This document shows, one piece after another, positions 54,378 through 64,000 of a stretch of DNA of 64,000 nucleotides; position 1 is the stretch's first letter, and each line of letters opens with the position of its first letter. Position numbers and translations under genes: made by a program. This DNA is from Paragorgia papillata. Lineage: Eukaryota; Cnidaria; Anthozoa; Scleralcyonacea; Coralliidae. The DNA is taken from the NCBI GenBank assembly GCA_035771165.1, contig JAWNZC010000320.1, positions 1,229,501-1,293,500 on the forward strand, read 5' to 3'. The notes beneath the pieces are model-generated. The model saw only the letters and a list, made by a program, of their open reading frames with translations. It ran no database searches and was not told the DNA's origin.

Positions 54378-57300
54378 ATGGAGAAACTAGATCGATCGTT
54401 GAAAGCAATCGAAACAAAAGTCGAGCTGTTGAAGTTCACGAACGAAGCGACGCCTAACACATTGGACAGAAGAAACATTACATCGATTGACAGACAACGA
54501 AAAACGCTGGAAAACAAGATCGAAGAAGTCCATAGTTTGAAAGTTGAAATTCAAGAGTCAAAGCTACAGCACGGAGCCAAAACAGACGAAATACGGGAAT
54601 GGAGCTCAGGTATCGAAGGCAAGTTAGTGGAATTCGAACATGCAGTTATGGAGTTGAAAACAGTCGCCAGAGAGATAAAGTGTGATGAGCTTAAAGTCGA
54701 AGAAGAACTCGCAGCGGAGACAAAACGCAAGCAGTTGGCAGAGGAATTTAAATTCGAGCAGAAAAGATTTGAATATCGAATGGAACATGAGAATTCAATC
54801 GCTGAAAACTGGAAAACAACCAACGCGAGTGGTCGACCTGCAGGCGCTGTGAAATCAACAAACACGAAGCTACCAAAGTTAGTCATCTCTAAATTTACTG
54901 GGAAACACACAGACTGGATGAGATTTTGGAATCAGTTCACTGCAGAGATCGACGCCTCCGATGCAGCAAAGGTAACTAAATTTTCTTATTTAAAAGAGCT
55001 GGTCGAGCCAAACGTTCGTTCTTGTATTGATGGTCTACCATTTACATCCGAAGGATCTGAGCGAGCTAAGCACATTTTAAAAACAAAATATGGCAAACCT
55101 AGCGAGATAATCAATGCTTACGTGCAAAACATCCTTAATTTACCGACCGTACAAGGATCCAAACCAGCTAAAGTTCATTCGTTCTACGAGACCCTTTTAA
55201 CCAGTGTTCAGTCACTCGAAACTCTTGGCAAGTTGAGGGAAGTTCAAGGTTACGTGAGAATGACAATCGATAAACTCGAAGGCATTAGAAGCGATTTAGT
55301 GAGGAATGACGACAACTGGCAAGAGTGGAAATTTCCAGAGCTAATTGATGCTCTGCAGAAATGGACGAAGAGAAATCCACTTAAGCCAGAAGAAGGTCCA
55401 CCAGATAAGCATAGTAGATCGAAAACCTTCCAAACCAAACAAGCAAAACCAGCAGAATCAAAGCCAAGATTGTGTGTTTACTGTGAGGATTCCAGTCATC
55501 GATCAAATGACTGTAAGAAAGTGGTTAATGTAGCCGACCGGAGAAAGATCCTTGGTGATAAACAACTGTGTTTTAACTGTACAGGTCAAAGACACAGAGC
55601 AGCAGAGTGTCGTAGCCAACAATCCTGTCAACATTGCAAGAGGAGACACCATACATCTATCTGTGAAAAAGAAACAACCACGGAAACAAGTTCTGAGAAA
55701 TTGCTGGTGGCTAAAGGAGAAACCAAGGTGATTTATCCAGTGGTAGTCGTTAAAGTTGGTGGTATCGAGTGCCGTGCACTATTAGATACTGGAGCTGGGA
55801 GCTCCTATGCATCAGCAGCACTCCTTGATAGATTAAAAAGGCACCCGGTTCGGAGGGAGTTCAAGAAAATTGAAATGATGATGCAATCAATCAGCAGAAT
55901 TATAGAAGTCCACCAACTGACCATCAGTGATTTGGAAGAGAACTTTCAGCTAGAAACAGAAGTGTTGAAAGTAGACCGAAGCAACCTACTCTGTGTAAAC
56001 AATCCCAAGTATCAGCAAATAGTGGAGCAGTTTCCACACCTCAAAGGAATCACAATAACAGATGTCGATCAGAAGGCGCAGCTTCCAGTCCACCTAATTT
56101 TAGGTGCCAGTGAGTATGCAAGGGTGAAGACTGCAACAAAACCGCGGATTGGTCAACCAGGTGAGCCTGTAGCTGAGCTTACAAAATTTGGATGGACCTT
56201 GCTATCCCCTGGAGCAGAGGACGATGACGATCTGACTAATTCATTGTTTAACAAATCATCTGTTGAAGATTACCAGAAGTTGTGTGAATTAGATGTACTT
56301 GGTCTCGAGGATCAGCAAAATGAAGAGCAAACGATCTACCAAGATTTCAAAGATCAACTCTCTCAAAGTCCAGAAGGTTGGTACCAGACCGGTCTGTTGT
56401 GGAAAGCAAACAGTGAGTGCCTACCAAGCAACAAAGTAGGAAGCATAGCAAGGTTGAGAAAGTTGGTTCAAAGATTGGAGAAGAAACCCGAACTTCTCCA
56501 GCAGTACAGGGAGATAATTAAGGAGCAAGAAGATCAAGGAATCATTGAGAAAGTAACACAAGAGCCTCAAGGAAGAGAGTTCTACTTACCGCACAAGCCT
56601 GTGGTGAAAGAATCAGCAGAGAGCACAAAGGTACGGATAGTATATGATGCATCAACCAAGGCCAACGACAACGCACCATCCTTGAACGATTGTTTAGAGA
56701 CGGGGCCAGCCTTGCAGAATCTTTTGTGGGATATCCTAATACGTAATCGATTCAAGCCAGTTGGACTATCAGGAGATCTGAAGCAAGCATTCTTGCAGGT
56801 GAGGATCAATGAGAATGACCGTGATGCACTGCGGTTTCACTGGGTTAAAGAAGAAGATTCCAAACAAGTTGAGGTCTATAGGTTCACACGAGCCTTGTTT
56901 GGTTTAAATCAATCTCCTTTCCTCTTAGGAGGGACATTGGAACAACACCTTAGCAGTCAAGAAGAAGAATTCCCAGAGGAAGTAGCAGAAATCAAGAAGA
57001 GTTTGTATGCTGACGACCTTCTGAGTGAGGGCAACACTGTAGAAGAAGTACATCATCTAAAGCAAACTGCCATAGAGATCTTCCACAGAGCTCAGTTCAA
57101 GCTCCACAAATGGCACTCAAATGAGGAAGCGTTGGAATCAAATGATGGGGGAAGTAACAGTTCAGAGACTGAGCAGAGTTACGCCAAGCAGCAGTTTGGT
57201 GTGAGGAGTGAGGAAACTAAGCTGTTAGGTCTTCCATGGAACAAGGTTGAGGACAAGTTCGGAGTGGCATTTCCTGAAAACACTAACCAAGAAAACACTA

Positions 57301-57407
57301 ACCAAGAAAACGCAACCAAGAGAACTGTACTTAGTAAACTTGCTTCTATATTCGACCCACTTGGCCTTGCATCACCTATCACCGTAATGGGTAAAATGAT
57401 CTACTGA
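54378..57407 (+). pseudogene. BEL/Pao Gag-protease-RT, ends at in-frame TGA
   Basis: The start is ACCATGG at 54,378; an earlier in-frame run lies in the LTR and is not used. About residue 1-150 is coiled coil; DUF1759 region from about 172 (FTGKHTDWMRFWNQF); CCHC-type knuckles about 366-433; aspartic protease DTGAG at D470; BEL-type region about 570-615; RT from about 720 with catalytic YADD at 877-880. The post-RT block (FDPLGLASPITV) is cut by TGA at 57,405-57,407 (codon 1010). The frame continues without a shift into the next entry. These proteins package, mature and reverse transcribe the element RNA. The TGA may be a recent mutation or rarely read through. Confidence 0.95.
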
Positions 57408-59666
57408 GACATCTGCGACAACCGAGCACTGTGGGATGAAAAGATTCCAAGTGGCCTAATGGTTCGCTGGAGGAAATGGTGTGATAAACCACCAGAGAAG
57501 ATTGAAGTACCTAGAAGCCTTGTTGCACACAGGGAACCGATACAAGCTATTGACTTGCATGCGTTTGGAGATGCAAGTGGACAAGGAACATCTGCAGCAG
57601 TCTACGCAGTGGTGTACCAGAAGCAAGGAGTGAAGCAAGGCCTAATCACAGCAAAGGCGCGGTTGGCGAAGAAGGGGCTCACAATTCCCAGATTGGAGCT
57701 GGTATCTGGTCAGATGGCAATGAAGTTGTTGGATAACGTGAAGACGGTACTCAAGGGTTTTCCAGTTCCACATTGCTATGGATGGCTTGACAGTACAGTT
57801 GCGTTATACTGGATAAATGGTCGTGGAAACTACAAGCAGTTCGTTAACAACCGAGTAAAGTTGATAATGGAGAAGAGCTACATCTCATGGAGACACGTAG
57901 GAACTCGTGAAAATCCCGCGGATGTTGGAAGCAGAGGATGTCACGCGGATAAACTACCTACGCAGTGGTTACAGGGACCAGAATGGTTGCCGAAACCGGA
58001 AGAGTGGCCGGAAGAGAAAGTTATCGATGCGACTGAGGAGACAGAAGCTGAAGTGAAGCAGAATAACCGCGAAGTATTCAAATGCGCGATCCAGAAGGAA
58101 ACGGATGGCCTTGACAAGATTCTAGCAAAGTATGCCTATTGGAAGACGATGAGAATAACAGCTTGGATTGCGAGATTCCTCCACAATCTCAAATCTTCAA
58201 AAGAAGAACGTCAACGAGGGCCTCTAACGACTGAAGAGATTCAACGCCAAATTGAGTGGTGGATAAAAAGAGAACAAAACCGATACAAGGACTCAGAGCA
58301 AGCACAAGAGGACAAGCAACGACTTAACCTCCAGAAGAATGAAAGAGGACTTCTGGAGTGTCAAGGAAGAATCCAGGACGAATATCCCATTTACATTCCT
58401 CCTGTGTCCATCTTGGCCGAGAAAATGGTGATGCACGAGCACCAGCGGATGCGTCATGGGGGAATCGGCATGACCATGAGCGCAGTGAGAGAAAATTACT
58501 GGATACCGCGTCTCAGACAGTTAACCAGGCAAGTGAGAAAAGACTGTCATGGTTGTAAGAGATTTCATACGACCATCTTCCCGAAGCCACCGACTGGAAA
58601 CCTCCCGACAGATCGTACGAAAGGGTCGCGGCCATTTCAGGTGATAGGAGTGGATTACGCTGGTCCTTTTCTCTATAAGAAGCGTTCAAACAAAGAAGCA
58701 AAAGCCTACCTCCTCCTGTTTGGATGTAGCTTAACCAGAGCGGTGCACTTAGAAGTCCTACCCGAGCTCACGACCCAAGAGTTCTTGCAAAGTCTTAAAA
58801 GATTCATAGCGAGACGAGGAAAACCGGACAAGATCTACTCCGACAATGCCAAGACCTTTGTCGCAGCAGCCAAGAAAGTGCGGAAGATCTCGAGAGACGA
58901 ACAATTCGACGATTATCTAGCGAGGCAAAACGTGAAGTGGCAGTTCAATTTGAGCAAGGCACCGTGGTGGGGAGGACAGTACGAGAGACTCATCGGATTG
59001 GTCAAACAAGCGCTCTACAAGGTCATCGGACGATCAAGCCTGAACTGGAAGGAGTTGGAAGACGTTATCCTAGACGTAGAAATTTGTCTCAACAACCGAC
59101 CACTATCGTACGTTGAAGATGATGTAGAGTTACCAGTTCTAACCCCGAACGTCATGATAACTGGGCAGTCATGTATCTTATCGGGAGAAGATGAAGATTC
59201 AACTGAGGAAGAAGAAATGAGAAAACGAGCAAAACACACCCTACAATGCAAGCGTACAGTCTGGAAAAGGTGGACGGGGGAGTATATGAGGGCATTGAGA
59301 GAACGGCATAACCTGAAGCATGACGGTAAGGGAAGAATACCAAAAGTAGGAGAAGTGGTACTTATCAAGGGTGAATCAAAGAACAGGGGTAAGTGGAACA
59401 TTGGGATTGTGGAAGAACTATATCAGGGACGCGATGAAGTGGTCAGGGGAGCTAAACTGAAGACGCGAAAGACCCACATCGATCGGGCTTTACAGCACCT
59501 GTATCCGTTGGAGTTGCACGCTGATAAGGAGGAAGATGGACAGGAAAAGAAGTCAGGGACAGAGAGCATACTCAATGCAGGAGCAGCGGAATTCAGGCCG
59601 AAGCGAAGAGCAGCGACGGCGGCAAAAGATGCAATCAAGGCAGTGATGGTCTTTGAAGACTCTTAA
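57408..59666 (+). pseudogene. BEL/Pao RNase H-integrase part of the same frame
   Basis: Same reading frame as the upstream part; open for about 750 codons to the TAA at 59,664-59,666. RNase H region: LHAFGDASGQGTSAAVYAV (about 57,556). Integrase: HHCC-type zinc finger with MRHGGIG and CHGCKRF (about 58,435-58,560); catalytic D1426 (VDYAGPF), D1489 (YSDNAKTF) and E1536 (GGQYERLIGL), counted from the 54,378 ATG. A DUF5641-like C-terminus follows (VGEVVLIKGESKNRGKWNIG). It would insert the DNA copy. It has no independent good start, so it depends on the frame before the TGA. Otherwise undamaged. Confidence 0.95.
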
Positions 59667-59693
59667 AGTAACATTGACATTTGTCACATTCTG

Positions 59694-59711
59694 AGACAAA
59701 TGGGGGGAATG
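59694..59711 (+). promoter_or_regulatory. Polypurine tract
   Basis: GACAAATGGGGGGAATG directly before the 3' LTR, the usual primer for plus-strand synthesis. Confidence 0.85.
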
Positions 59712-59945
59712 TGTCGAGAATTGTCCAGACCTTATTTATTTATTTTGTTGGTTTTGTTGACTTATTTCCGGTCACGTCGTGAACACGTGAACTTCGCGTG
59801 ATTGGAAAATAACTGGGTTCAAGTTTGGGTCAGAGTGTGTTTGTTTTGGGGCGAGAGAGAGTGAGTTTATTAATATATGTGAGAGTCGTGAATAAAAGGA
59901 TAAAACTATCGTGATTTTGTGTTGTGGATTAAGCTATTCCCGACA
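59712..59945 (+). repeat. 3' LTR
   Basis: 234 bp; 4 bp shorter in the GA tract than the 5' copy, one A/G difference near 59,871. Confidence 0.95.
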
Positions 59946-61170
59946 TTACTATATTTCAATCAAAATACTTCCCGGTAGTGAATTATCCTAGAGCCTTCGT
60001 TTGTGCACGGTGAAGGCTCCAGATGGGTACGAGATTGGACCATATATATATAGTCCTGAGGTATAGATTGTGGACTCACAACAGGATCACTGTTTCGATA
60101 ATGTCCCCACTGTGGAGCTCCAAAAAGGTGGCTCACGAGGCAAAAACCAAGATGGTGCCTGAAGTGACTAAGTTAGCGAAAGCCAAGAGGGAGCTCTTTT
60201 GAGAAAATTACTGCTTTGAATTAACAGAAAAGAAGAATACATTCAAGACAGAAGTATTTTTGGTCTCTCCAAAGAAACCGAGTCGGCAATCTATACCTCC
60301 TTTATGTATTGATTGGACCACAGAGATTGGACAGTGCACGGCTACGGGTAAACAGGCAGTAATACCGCACAAATTCGAGCACTCGGTTCCACATTCGTCC
60401 ATTACCGTGTAAACGTAGTCTTATGTCGATACTTTATGTTGGAGCATGGCTGCCATAAGAGTCTTTATGCTTAAAAACCAAGCTTAAATAATACATGTTT
60501 AGGCAGTGCGGTGAAGGGATAACTATGTAAAATCGTAAAGGAAACCGCCTATTATAAAAAACAAAATAGTTAATGCCGACGTTTCAAAACGTGTGACGAG
60601 TGTTGGAGAGTCAAAAAGGCAATTTAATTAATTGTTAGTTTTAACTTCCGACATAAACATATTAAGATCAAGACAAAAAACAAAGCAAATTGCTCTCTTG
60701 TTGGACTTGAGAATGTTTTTACCTAATTTTTAAAATCGAAGACAAAAAAAGATAAATTTTTCTTCGTTGTTTTGCGTTTTTGTCCTATATACCTGGCTTA
60801 TGCTAGATTTTAAAGAACAAAATGCTGAAGTTTAATTTCAAAATGTATGTTGAGTGTTTGTGGGTAAATAGAAAATCTTAGACTAGCTATATTTTTAATA
60901 AAGAACAAAACACCAACGTTTCAAAGCCGCTGATGTGCGTCGTCTGTCCAGTGTTTGGAAGTCAAGAAACCAATTATTCGTGGGAGTGTTCATATCATCT
61001 CGGTTATAACCGGGCTGGTCCGCCTCACACTTATTTCCCTACTAAAATTTCGTTGTGTGTTCTTATGAGAAACCGGGCTGGCCCGCTTGGCGAGATCTCG
61101 GCAGCGAGTGCCGAGATCTCGGTAGGCGGGATGAAGTTTTCCCATATGAACACATCGTCCCGCTTACCGG
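59946..61170. other. No gene seen
   Basis: 60,000-60,420 has no recognisable motif. 60,990-61,170 has GC-rich inverted motifs (GCCGAGATCTCGG and CCGGGCTGG) reminiscent of 1,430-1,520. No coding sequence supported. Confidence 0.4.
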
Positions 61171-61171
61171 G

Positions 61172-61250
<79 letters not shown>
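61172..61250. repeat. (TAA)n tail of the LINE fragment
   Basis: About 26 units; on the - strand this is the (TTA)n tail after AATAAAGATTG. Confidence 0.9.
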
Positions 61251-61253
<3 letters not shown>

Positions 61254-61862
61254 TCTTTATTTAAGGAGGATAAATTATTCAGCAGAGCTGGTGGGGTCCT
61301 CCATTTAGCATTACATTAATACATAAAACTATAGTGAACTAACAAATAAATAACAATGAATTAGTGGTCTAAAATAATCTAAATAAAATAATGGCCAATA
61401 TACGAAGAATATTTGAAAATAAAAATAATCTTCATCCCTACAGTCGTTGACACCTAAGCGTGTACACCGCACGTCAAAACATGTTTTATGTCAACGTCAA
61501 AGTTTACCTTGCAAACGTATTAGGTTTTCATTCGATACATTCGAACCAATGCATTATTGTCACATGAATGTGCCCTTAGCCAATCACGTCTCGCCAATCC
61601 CACGGTGTTGATTTCAAAACGGTTTAACTTTGGCTTAAATTTAGAACATGTTTTGACGGGCGGTGTACACGCTTAGGTACCAACGACTGTATATTATGGT
61701 TGAGAGAAACTCCTTGTGCAAATGAGAAGCTGATCAGCTTCTCCTTCTCCTTCATTAAACTTAATTTGAAAGAATTTAAGTTAGTTATATTACGAGTGTA
61801 TTAATTTAAATCGTTCCATAAAATTGTTCCCCTATAGGCAATAGATTTTGTACCCCAATTCC
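61251..61862 (-). mobile_element. 5'-truncated LINE 3' end (with MITE inside)
   Basis: On the - strand 61,862-61,690 encodes a reverse-transcriptase C-terminus: GTKSIAYRGTILWNDLN, a stop, then LNSFKLSLMKEKEKLI. After the MITE (61,441-61,689) comes a 3' UTR ending TTAAATAAAGATTG followed by the microsatellite tail. Similar in kind to the fragment at 35,720 but with a different tail, so a different family. Confidence 0.75.
61441..61689. mobile_element. 249-bp MITE with TA duplication
   Basis: The ends CAGTCGTTG and CAACGACTG begin inverted arms of about 45 bp (AAGCGTGTACACCG shared). TA flanks at 61,439-61,440 and 61,690-61,691, as in Tc1/mariner-derived MITEs. Inserted in the LINE fragment. 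Confidence 0.85.
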
Positions 61863-62034
61863 TATTAGGTCTGATAATTGGCAGCAGGTCACTCAGCCTT
61901 GTCGCTGTACGAACTAGCGCTAGAAGCTTTATATAGAAATTCTTTAGATCTTCTTGTATGATGTCATTATGGACAAAAAGTTAGTTATTTTTGATAAAAT
62001 CAAAGTATAGTTGAAGGTTTTATTGTTTATTAAT

Positions 62035-62226
62035 TTATTATCGAGTCGGTTTTCTTTGTTCTTTCGAGAGCTTTATATCGCATAATGCCCTTGAATAATA
62101 ATTAGAAACGAAATGAAGAAAAAAACAAAGAAAATCTTTGTCCAAGGTGGAAAAAAAAAGACAAAACTTTGTTGGAAAACCTCCTCAATAATAAATTAAG
62201 TCAGATAAATCCCTCGAACGTCGGGA
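62035..62226. mobile_element. MITE copy, inverted relative to 5,550-5,755
   Basis: Long identical blocks such as AATAATAATTAGAAACGAAAT confirm the pair. GATATAAAGCCCTCGG motifs continue to about 62,285. Confidence 0.7.
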
Positions 62227-62483
62227 TGTATGCGATATAAAGCCCTCGGACGCTGTGTGTCCTCGGGTCTTTATATAGCATACTGATCCCTAGCCTGCGA
62301 ACCCAGACCTATTTTTCTGCCCTCGTGCCTCCCGCGAAAACTACGCGGAAATTTGATGTCCGTGATGTAATACCTTTTTATCCAATCACAATTTACCTCT
62401 TAAAAACAGGGAACAAACGCGCGGGATTTGTGCGGGATAAACACGCAAACGCGTGGAAACAAAGGAGCGAAAGGCAAATCTGA

Positions 62484-62957
62484 AATGACAGAAAGTATCG
62501 AGAGTGCGTTTATCAAAGTTTGTCAATTAGTTAAAAAGTTTAAATGTTTAGCATTAAAAGGTTGAATAAACATCAAGAGGATGCTATAAAATACGTCGGC
62601 AAAGAGAAAGGATCTTTTCGTGAATTTGCCTACTGGATTTGGGAAGTCCCTAATATTTCAAGCCTTGCCACTCGTGTTTGGCTCATAATCCAGCCGAGCG
62701 AAGCCTGATCAAGTCAGTCGGGATTTATAGTGCCGAATCGCTGAACGAATCACGTCAGATGCGGTTCGGTTCGATCGACTGACAGCGGTGCTAAACGGAG
62801 AGTTCCCCTCCAATTTTTCCATCGTGTTTGGATCACCAGAGTTGTGGCTAGGTGATGAAAGATGATATGGCGGGAAATGGTTCACATACCGGGCATTTAT
62901 AATACAAGAAGGCTGTGAAAGCTGTGGCAGTCGATGTGTCAAGTCAGAACAATGGTA
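62484..62957 (+). pseudogene. RecQ-like DNA helicase pseudogene fragment
   Basis: In shifting frames: a leading LNKHQEDAIKYV block, Walker A DLFVNLPTGFGKSLIFQALP (62,611-62,670), then after an internal loss VFGSPELWLGDERW (about 62,823-62,864), and a motif II-like KAVAVD near 62,918-62,936. The order matches the N-terminal half of RecQ-type DExH helicases, which unwind DNA 3'-5'. Stops and at least three frame changes. A block that would normally separate motif I from the SPE region is missing. No intron signals seen, so it may be a processed or element-borne copy. Confidence 0.65.
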
Positions 62958-62959
62958 CG

Positions 62960-64000
62960 TAATTGCAACAAATCGTAAACAACACCAGTTTCCCAATAAG
63001 AAAGTGACTATCGAAATATTTATGAAGTCTCTGCAAATAATACTCGCTGAAATGTGATTCCAAGTTTGTTTTTGAGATTGCAATATGTTTTATGACTTAT
63101 TATGTTGTGATTTAAGACAAAAATGTTGGGAAAAATATCTGTTGTTCTTTGTCCTAAATTACAGCTTTCATTTCAACCGAGCCTAGTAGCAATATTAAAT
63201 AATGTCATTCACATTTTCTTAACGATCTGTCAGTGCTAAATACTCTTTTTGAAAAGTAATATAATTGTTGTTTAAGCATTGTTTTCACTTTTCACTAACG
63301 ACATAAGCATAAGCATCAGCTCAAGAGAAAACAAAACAAAAAATAGTTTTATCTGTGAAACTTTTATATTATTAAACATGTCATTGCAGCGGATTAACGA
63401 CAACAATTGTCGCGTTTATAGTTGCAACAATTATTATACTGTTGACGTTTCCAGGCAAAATGTCAGATACCTTACCAAGTCCGGCATACACAGGAGTTAC
63501 ATTTCTTTGTATATATTGTCTTTCGTTTATGGCCATATGCTTGTGCTTATCATGACTCTAGTGAAAACCAGGCTTTATACTACAGTTATCATTATTGTCG
63601 AACCAGTCACTGCTATACTGGGAAGCCACTCAGGATTTTATTTTCTTGAAGACGCAATAGTCATCAAAAGGGCACACTAAAGAAGAGGGCTCTCTGTTTC
63701 CATTCTATGCATAACTTTTCAAATTCAAAGCTTGTTTACTCCGCCTTTGTTTTTACTCGGAGCATGGAAGGCTGTCGTCATAGTCAGTCCAGGACGCATC
63801 AGATTCAACGTGTCAATACCGCTTTAGCAATTCCGCATTTCCGTGGCAATTCTCTGGTGAGAGCCGTGAACAATTGCTTATCCGAGGACCGCAAAGTCAG
63901 TTCTTTCCGTATTGTTTTACTCGGATATTTTACTGTAAGATGAACTTTAAAGTCTCTTTCTTTTGAGTTTCTGAAGCTGCTCGAACTGGTGAAGGTGAGT
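62960..64000. other. No gene assigned at the right edge
   Basis: No motif in the ORFs here. The window ends at GAAGGTGAGT, which could be a splice donor of a gene whose exon ends outside what I can judge. Confidence 0.3.

Larger units (their letters stand above)
54109..59945 (+). mobile_element. Young BEL/Pao LTR retrotransposon
   Basis: LTRs 54,109-54,346 and 59,712-59,945 start TGTCGAG and end CCCGACA; a 4-bp duplication TTAC flanks the element (54,105-54,108, 59,946-59,949). The LTRs differ only by a 4-bp change in a GA repeat and one substitution seen by eye, so insertion is recent. All BEL domains are present in the right order. A single in-frame TGA splits Gag-Pol. Confidence 0.97.

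Noticed and set aside
62709..63083. 124-codon ORF on the - strand
   Set aside because: Antisense to the RecQ-like pseudogene and without motif.

Overview
The window looks like a transposon-dense stretch of a metazoan nuclear genome. It is AT-rich, has no recognisable host gene model, has intron-containing transposon genes, and carries BEL/Pao, P, ISL2EU/PIF-type, hAT, Tc1 and CACTA-like elements, long foldback MITEs and microsatellites. An anthozoan cnidarian (stony coral or anemone) is my best inference from this repertoire, but no marker gene proves it.

Layout. 1-3.1 kb: MITE-like debris and a short tandem repeat. 3.1-15.0 kb: one ISL2EU-like DNA transposon with about 1-kb inverted repeats and two convergent genes (SWIM-YqaJ nuclease on +, THAP-DDE transposase on -). 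Its transposase is split by a 6.6-kb hAT-like element (perfect 8-bp target duplication) that carries a decayed Tc1-type transposase and an intact superfamily-3 helicase ORF. 15-18.8 kb: foldback MITE and repeat debris.

18.8-39.9 kb: an old BEL/Pao retrotransposon that acts as host for a nest of insertions. Its gag is split by a 15.9-kb DNA element (19,327-35,258). That element's own gene is split by an 11.9-kb P-type transposon (22,137-34,008, target duplication CAAACAC). The P element in turn contains a 1.7-kb palindrome in its left arm, a TAA-flanked PIF-like element in its transposase exon (which itself contains a hAT-like MITE), and an intronic MITE. In two junctions the interrupted reading frame is recovered exactly when the insert and one target copy are ignored. 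A LINE 3' fragment also sits in the BEL body.

39.9-42.6 kb: a second copy of the hAT-like family with a tRNA-like promoter motif and hammerhead-ribozyme-like cores. 43.2-53.3 kb: nested inverted-repeat elements, including a 7.2-kb CACTA-like element (CACAG ends, ATA duplication, subterminal repeats) filled with MITEs, a minisatellite and long pentanucleotide arrays. 54,109-59,945: a young, nearly complete BEL/Pao element with almost identical LTRs and a Gag-Pol frame broken by one TGA. 60-64 kb: a LINE 3' fragment with a MITE inside, a MITE copy shared with 5.5 kb, and a RecQ-like helicase pseudogene.

No cellular pathway is visible. The genes work, or once worked, as transposition modules: transposase plus accessory nuclease or zinc-finger protein in the DNA elements, and Gag-protease-RT-RNase H-integrase in the BEL elements. 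Three unrelated two-gene DNA transposons here share one plan, with two genes pointing inward from inverted-repeat ends.
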